Below, in pieces: positions 1 to 6,900 of a stretch of 8,420 nucleotides of DNA. Under the pieces are notes generated by a model. That model did not search any database. It was not told the origin of the DNA and saw only the letters and a program-made list of their open reading frames with translations. Where the stretch lies: assembly GCA_026398575.1 (NCBI GenBank), contig JAPLSP010000537.1, forward strand, positions 1 through 8,420. The letters run 5' to 3'. The DNA comes from Candidatus Sumerlaeota bacterium. GTDB lineage: Bacteria > Sumerlaeota > Sumerlaeia > JADFCT01. Numbering within the stretch: the stretch's first letter is position 1; the number at the start of each line of letters is the position of its first letter. The position numbers were made by a program, and so were the translations under genes.

Positions 1-961
1 TAAAGGTTCCGCCGCCGGCTTGGATGAAGGAATCGGAAATGACGAGTTGGCTCAGCGGATTGATGTCGCGCCCCGAGGCGAAGTCCACTTTGGCGGATGA
101 AACCGACAGGCCTTGCGTGACGCAGTCCGGCGCCGAGGCGAACGGAATGGAGAATCCGCCCACGGTCAAAGTCCCGCCCGGAGAAGCGCTCAAAACGCCG
201 CCAGCGAGCGCCAGGCCAACGACACGCGCCTGTCCGCCTGCAAAGACATTGCTGGTCGCGTTCGCCTCGGAGATCGTCAATCCGGTTGATGCGCTAATGG
301 CGACGTCCGATCCCACGAATTCCAATTCGAGCGGTCCGCTGCGGAATCCTCCCGCGCCCGCCGCCGTCGCCGCCGCCGTTGTGATGCGCAATTCATCGAA
401 GCGGAAATTTGTGACGGGCAGACGGTCCGGCAGCGCAAGATTCGCAAATGCGATTGAGCCGGATGTGAAAGCGCCGCCCGTGACGGGGAAGACGTTGGCA
501 TTGCCGAGCGTGATGCTGCCGGCGTCGAAGGCCGCGCCGGTCGCCTTGTCGAGACGCAACCGGTCGAATGGCACGGAAGGATCGGCGGTCTGGAACCAGC
601 CATTGACCCAAACGAACGACGAATCGAAATCGAGGAAGTTGACGCCCGAGTCCACACCGGAAACGCGCAGCACATTATCCGCGATGATTTGCGGCGTGCA
701 GCGGGCGATGGTTCCCGTCGCGCCGGCGTCAATCGTGAAATCACCCGCCGTCAGCGTCATGTCGCCCTGTCCCGGCACGCCTCTCAAAACCAAGTCGCGA
801 TGCCCCTGGATGGTCTTCAGATTTTCGTCCAATTCCACCGGGCCAGTCGTGGTCAGCAAACCATTGAATCGGGTGGCGCCCTGCGCGCTCCAAATTCCAG
901 CGCCGCCATTCTGGATCGCCACGGCATTGACCAGGACATTGCCGATCATCTTCGAGGTCAC
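1..961 (-). other. Beta-solenoid-like tail region, residues 2447-2766, continuing past the window
   Basis: This stretch has no GGxGxD turns. Instead it repeats short strands separated by Gly/Asp/Thr turns: D-L-V-L-R-G-V-P-G-Q-G-D-M-T-L-T-A-G-D-F-T-I-D-A-G, then F-D-R-L-R-L-D, A-G-S-I-T-L-G-N-A-N-V, T-S-G-S-I-A-F-A-N-L, and F-R-F-D-E-L-R-I-T-T. Strand spacing of about 10-20 residues suggests a right-handed beta-helix of the filamentous hemagglutinin or autotransporter-passenger type; this is inference from pattern alone. The frame stays open to the edge, so the C-terminal anchoring or secretion signal is not visible. Confidence 0.55.
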
Positions 962-3900
962 CGACTCGACATAGACCACTTGTTCAATATCGCGATAATA
1001 GAAATTCTTGTATTCCGGTTCCGTGAAATAGCCTTCGCCCGGTCCGGTGGGATGATCCACGGGCGACTCGGTGGAGTTGTAATGCGCCAGCCGGTCTTGC
1101 GTGGCCTGCGCGCCGCCGTCTATGACAAGGGTGGTGTCGGGCGAATTATAGGCGGGATCGAAGCTATCGTCGCCACCGTTGCCATACACGGTGAGAACCT
1201 GAATCTTGCCGTTGAAGCGCAGCGTCTGCGTTGTGCCGCCGGAGGCGTAACGCAAAACGGAAAGCGAAGAGACGGAGTAGGTTTCGCTCTCATCGGTTCC
1301 ATAGGCGGTCAGCGTATTGCTTGTGCCGGTGGTTCCCGTGTCATCAATCCTGATGTCGCCCGAAATCCCGATTCCAAAATAGGCGTTATAGGCGTCATCG
1401 CCATCGCCGCCATCGAGCCAGAAGCCGGTCGCGGTTGATGAAGTGATGTAGAATAGATCGTCTCCCTGGCCGCCGCGAAACTTTTGAACGGAGACAGGAT
1501 CGAAGACGACGGTATTGGACGTGTCGAAAATGCCGGACGTGATGTTGGCGATGAAGCCCGTGCCGAGACTAAACGTGATCGAAGTGGGGACGGAGGAGAA
1601 ATCCATGAAATTAATGCCGCCGTCCCGTTGCGTGATAACAAGATCATATCCCCATTCATCGCCGAAAACAAACGTGTCGCTGCCGCCGCCGCCTTCGAGA
1701 ATATCGGCGCCGCCACTGCCCTTCAGAACATTGGGGCCGATATCGCCAATAAGATGATCGTCGCCTGCGCCGCCGGTGATGTTCTGTATGTGAGCAAATC
1801 CGGAGAGTCCAGGCGCGGTCCCGAGTATTGTGCGCACGGTGACGCCGGAAACATAAGTGGAGTAGTCCAGCGTATTCGAGCCGGGACCGCCGTCAATATG
1901 GCCCGCGCCCCCCGCCAGCGTCACGCCCGCGGCGCCAAAGCGGAAGACGTCGTCTCCGTGGCCGCCGATCAATTGGGCGAAGTTGTTGGGCGCGGTCAGG
2001 ACATTGATTCCATCCGTGACGATAATGCTGCCGAAGTTGATCGTGAACGTGAGATTGGCCGTGACTTGCGAGAAATCCAAAACATTATAGCCGCCGGAGT
2101 CCGCGATCGTCCGGTTCCCCCATCCGTTCGTGATATAATAATGATCGTCTCCGGAGCTTCCGGTCGTCACGCCTTCTCCCGGACCCAGCGTGAGTGTGGT
2201 TCCGAAAGCGCCGGCGATGACGTTCTCAAAATTATACGCATGCGCCAGCCCTGTCGCCTCGCCGGTGACAAGATTGACGGTAATCGGCGCCGGCCATGCG
2301 CTATAGTCAAGCGTATCCACGCCTGCGCCGCCGTCCAGCGTTCCCGTTCCACTGGCGAATTGATCCACCACGCCCGGCATGATAAAGACGTCATTGCCGG
2401 CGCCGCCCTTGATGCGCTCTGCCTGGCCGTTCGTATCGGTTGTCACATTGACGCCGTCCGTCACCACGCCAATGGCGAGCTGCACAGTCAGGTCGCGCGT
2501 GACAGCGGAGAAATCCAGAGTGTCGTATCCGCCCACGCTTTCCTCGATCACCTCATCGCTGCCCCAATCGTCATGGAAAAGATATGTGTCATCGCCCATG
2601 CCTCCCGTCAGCGCATTGTCCTGCCCATCGGCTGTGATCGTGTCATCGCCCGATCCGGTCAGGACATTGCGGAAGTTGCGGATGCCGTTCGTGCCCGTGG
2701 CGGTTCCGGCAGCCAAATTGATGGCAAGGTCATCGTAGCATTTGGAATAATCCAGCGTATTGGCCGCGCCCGCTCCGCCGTCTATAACGCCCGCCAGCGC
2801 GGCGTCCGGCTCAAAGAGGATTGTGTCCGCATCCGCGCCGCATTGCAGGTTGCGAATGCCGGTGAACCATGCGCCGGAAATTTCCATAATCCCGATCGCG
2901 GTTATATGCCACGTCTGGGGCTGGTTCGTGGCACAGACGGTGTTGGCGCCAAGGCCTCCCTTGACGGCCAGTGTCGGCTGCAGGGCTATTCCCTGGAGCG
3001 CCGTCCAGACGGGATTGTTGTAGAGCGCGCCGTTGAGGCCATTGGGCGTTGAGTCTGCGGCGCTCTCGCCCGTCCCATCGTCCATCCGATAGCAGACCAC
3101 AAGGCCCGGTTCGGTTCCCAACAGACGGCGATTCATATCGCGCCGCACCTCGGCTTCCGAACGCGCGCGCCCCCAAAGGCGCAGTTCGGCCATGCGGCCA
3201 TCCCAGAAGTAACCGGCATAGTCTTCCCGCGCGCCCACGTCCATCGCGCCCGTTCCGGCAGTCGTGGAGACGCCGCCCGTGTATGAACAGGATCCAAACC
3301 GCACGCCGTTTATGAAGAGATCATAGCGGCTGGCGGCGGCGGCGCGCGAAACGGCGATATGATACCAACGCCCGGCGCCGAGGTTCGCGGCGATGACATC
3401 CACCCAATCGCCTCCCAGGTCCTTGCGGTGAAAGAGTCCCACCTGGCCTCCCGCCTGAATTTCCACGCCGAACAGATGTTGCGCCTCATGCGCCAGGCGC
3501 ATGGTCTGCGACGTCTCGTTGAGCCATATCCAGGCTTCGAGCGTCATATCCCCGCGCAGTCTCAATGCCGTATTGGCGCCGACCCGCATGTATTGCTGGG
3601 TGGCGGCGTCAAAGGACAGGCATTTCCCGGTAGTGGCGGCGGCGGCAAGGCCGCCGCTCATGGCGCAATCGTCGCTGTTCGTCCCATGGTCGCGCAGCGT
3701 CGCCGTGCCGGCGTCGTCCGCGTCCACCGGCCACCAGGCGATCAAGTCCGCCTCTCCGCCGTTCAGGCGGCGGTTCATGTCGCCGCGAATCTCGTTCTGC
3801 GTTCGGCATCGGTCCCAGATGCGCACGTCGTCCAGACGGCCATTGAGCTTGTCTCCCGATGAGAACCCGGCGCCCAGATAGCAGAGGCCGCCGTTGGCGC

Positions 3901-6900
3901 TCGAGGACGGCGTCGTCTGCGCGGTATCGGTCCGCGTTCCCGCCGCCGCGCCGTCCACATAGAGCGTATAAGCGAGCGAAGACGTGGTCGCGCGCGTGAC
4001 GGCCAGATGATACCAACGATTGGCGCGGAGCCTGGCGTCGAACTGATAGGACCTTGTGGAACTGTCAGGACTCTGGATCATCCACACGCCCACCGCATCC
4101 GTCCCGGAATCATTGATTGCGCGCAGTTCGTAGCGATACTTCCACAAACTGGAATCTGGCAAGGTACCCGCCCCCCATGATACGATTCTCTGAGTCCCGC
4201 TGACAGCGTTAAGCCAGACCCAGCACTCGACCGTCGCATCGCCCGTAATAAACAGGGAAGGATCATTCGCCAAGGCGGATGCATTCACGCCGTCGAACTC
4301 CAGCCAGGCGGGCGCCTGCGGCTGCAAGTCGCTCATGTAATCCGAAAACTCGGCGCTGGCGCCGCCGCCGTGATAGACGGCGTCGCTGCCGCCCGAGGTC
4401 AGGTCCTGGGTGAAATGATCCATGGACCAATAGCCCGCCAGTCCCGTTTCCGCTCCGCTCAAACGCCGGAACATCCCGGCGCGGACTTCGGCCTGCGAAC
4501 GGGCTGCCACCCATATCCGGATTTCATCCAGCCAGCCGTTGAGATAGCGCGCCGGAGTGGAGGGATCGTCGCCAAACTGGAGCGGAAGATCGTTGGTGGC
4601 CAGGCTTCCCGACGCCGAAGTGGCGACGTCCAGATCGCCGTCAATATAAAGATACTTGTTTGCCCCGTCATAGACGGCCGCGGCATGATGCCATTGACCG
4701 TCGTTGATGTTCATCCTCCCGCGCAGGTCCGGATCGGACAGGCCGGGCGTGGAGAAGGTCAGTGTATCCGAATCGGCGCGCCCCCGGTGAAGGCGCCAGA
4801 CTCCTTTGGAAATCAGCGTTTGTTCCGCGCGGTCGAATCGCCCGATGCGGAACCAACATTCCAGCGTCATCGCCTCCGTGAAATCGAAGGCCGATTCATT
4901 GGCGACGCTCGCATAGTCGTTCACGCCGTCAAATCGCATCGCGGTGTCTGCCAGCCGCCCGTCCGCCCAGGAAACGCTATTCTTCAGAACTCCATCGTTG
5001 TGATTCGCGGTAGAATCTTGCGCCACGCCGCCTTGACCCTCGTCCATATTCAGCGAAAGAACGAGGCCATTTCCCGCGCCTGAGGAAACGCCCTGCATAT
5101 CGGCGCGAATCTGAGCCTGCGTGCGGATCACGCTCCAGACTTGCGCATCATCAATCCTGCCGTCCAGATTCCATCCGGACCTCCGGTCCGTACCCAGGGC
5201 GCAAACCGAGGATTCGCCTCCGCTTGGATCCTGCGAATACGTCCAGGAGCCGATCTGACTCCCATTGACGTACATCGTGTATGATTTAGCCGTCGCGTCG
5301 CGCGTCAGGGCGATATAATGCCACTGCTTCGCTGCCAGAGTGGCGTTGAAGGTATGGGTGATGCTTACGCCAGGGTCGTGTTCGTGGATCACTTTCAGAT
5401 TTTCAGTGACGCCATTCGTCTCGAACAGGAGGCCGTAGAGATAGTTGCCCGCCGCCGTTCCTCCCAGCGCGTTACAGACGATCAATCCCTGGTCCACGTC
5501 GCTGCGGTTCAGATACACGCGGCATTCCAGCGTCAGATCGCCGGACAGCCTGAGCGAGGCGCTGGAACCGGCTTCGACGTATCCGCTCGATCCATCGAAC
5601 GACAGCGCGCGATTGGGGACGGGGAAAGCAGCGGCATACACAGGCGCGCCGTCCGCCGCGATCCCCGCCGGCATGGCGAGCGCAAACGTCGTGGGCGCCG
5701 TTTGCGAAGTCGCGTCCACCGTCATCCTGCCATAAGGATCGGCAACCGGCGCCAACCCCGCTCCCTGCGCGCTGAGCCAATAGGTGTCATTTCCCCATCC
5801 GCCCTGAATCCGGTTCAAGCCGCCGCGAGGATCAAAGGCGTCGTCATTCAAGCCGCCGAAATATGTGTCCGCATAATCCGTCGCGATCACCTGGCAATTC
5901 GCCAAACTTGCCGTTGCGCCGGCGCGAGCGATCTTGCCGTGCAATTGATCCACCCATACGCCGCTTTCGAGCGCCGATAAATCCAGCGTGTTGTTTCCGC
6001 CGCCGCCGTCAATCCCCGCGCCAGGCCTCGAACCGATCCATGAATCCGGCCTGGGGACGAACACGTCGTCTCCCGCGCCGCCTTGGAAATAATCGAAGTA
6101 GTCGAACTCCATCCCGGCGACGAAAGTTCGCGTCGTGCCGATGTCCCATGCCGCTCCGGCGCCGGGTCCGGAGATCGCGTCCGTTGCGCTCCCGCCGATG
6201 ACGCGCTGGAACTGGTCGAATTCCATGACGGTTCCGTCGGCCTGGCGCATCTGGCCTGCCTCCAGGTCCGCCGTCAGAATGCCGCTCCAGTCGCCGAAAT
6301 TGAGGACGTTCGTTCCGCTGCCGCCGTGAATCTTCGGCAGCCAGGCGCCGCCAGCGCTTTGAAAGACAATGGAATCATTGCCCGATCCGAAGAAGATTTC
6401 ATTGCATTGCTCGAAATAGACCGGCCCGGTCGTAGCGCCGTTGGAAGCCATGACCGTCCACGTGGCCGGGACGTTGGGCAGATAGATTTTATCCGCTTTG
6501 ATGAACTTCTCAAAGCCGGCGATGGAGCTGGTGATATTCGACACCGCGTTCATCGCCACGGAAATCGTAACGCTTGTCGTCAGATAGCAGTCCAGCGTGT
6601 CTTCGCCCGCGCCGCCGCCCGCGTCAATAGAACCGTTGAAGATCTTGTCATGCAAATCCATCCTCACGGTGTCGCTCGTCGGCCCCAGCAGAATCGCGTC
6701 GAATCCCGCAAAGACCGCCGTGTTCGGCCCTCCCGCCACTGTGAAGCAGTTCGCCGTCGAAGACAGATTGCCGAACACATCGGCGCTGCTGAACGGGGAC
6801 TGTGCGATATCGTTCAGCGTGACGGTCATCAGGTAGGAAGTATTGGCGGACATATCCGCAATATTGTGTCCCGGCGGCGCCCAAATGTAAGTAAAGCCGT

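Noticed and set aside
1484..3052. A 522-codon open frame on the plus strand, and other long plus-strand frames such as 24-974 and 689-1438.
   Set aside because: They lie antisense to the giant gene. Their translations are Arg/Ala/Ile-rich with no domain signatures, and their openness follows from the GC-rich codons of the opposite strand.
2990..5617. LamG array read as a glycoside hydrolase of the concanavalin A-like fold.
   Set aside because: No acidic catalytic motif of the E-x-D-x-x-E type was seen in any of the four domains; their landmarks fit LamG binding domains.
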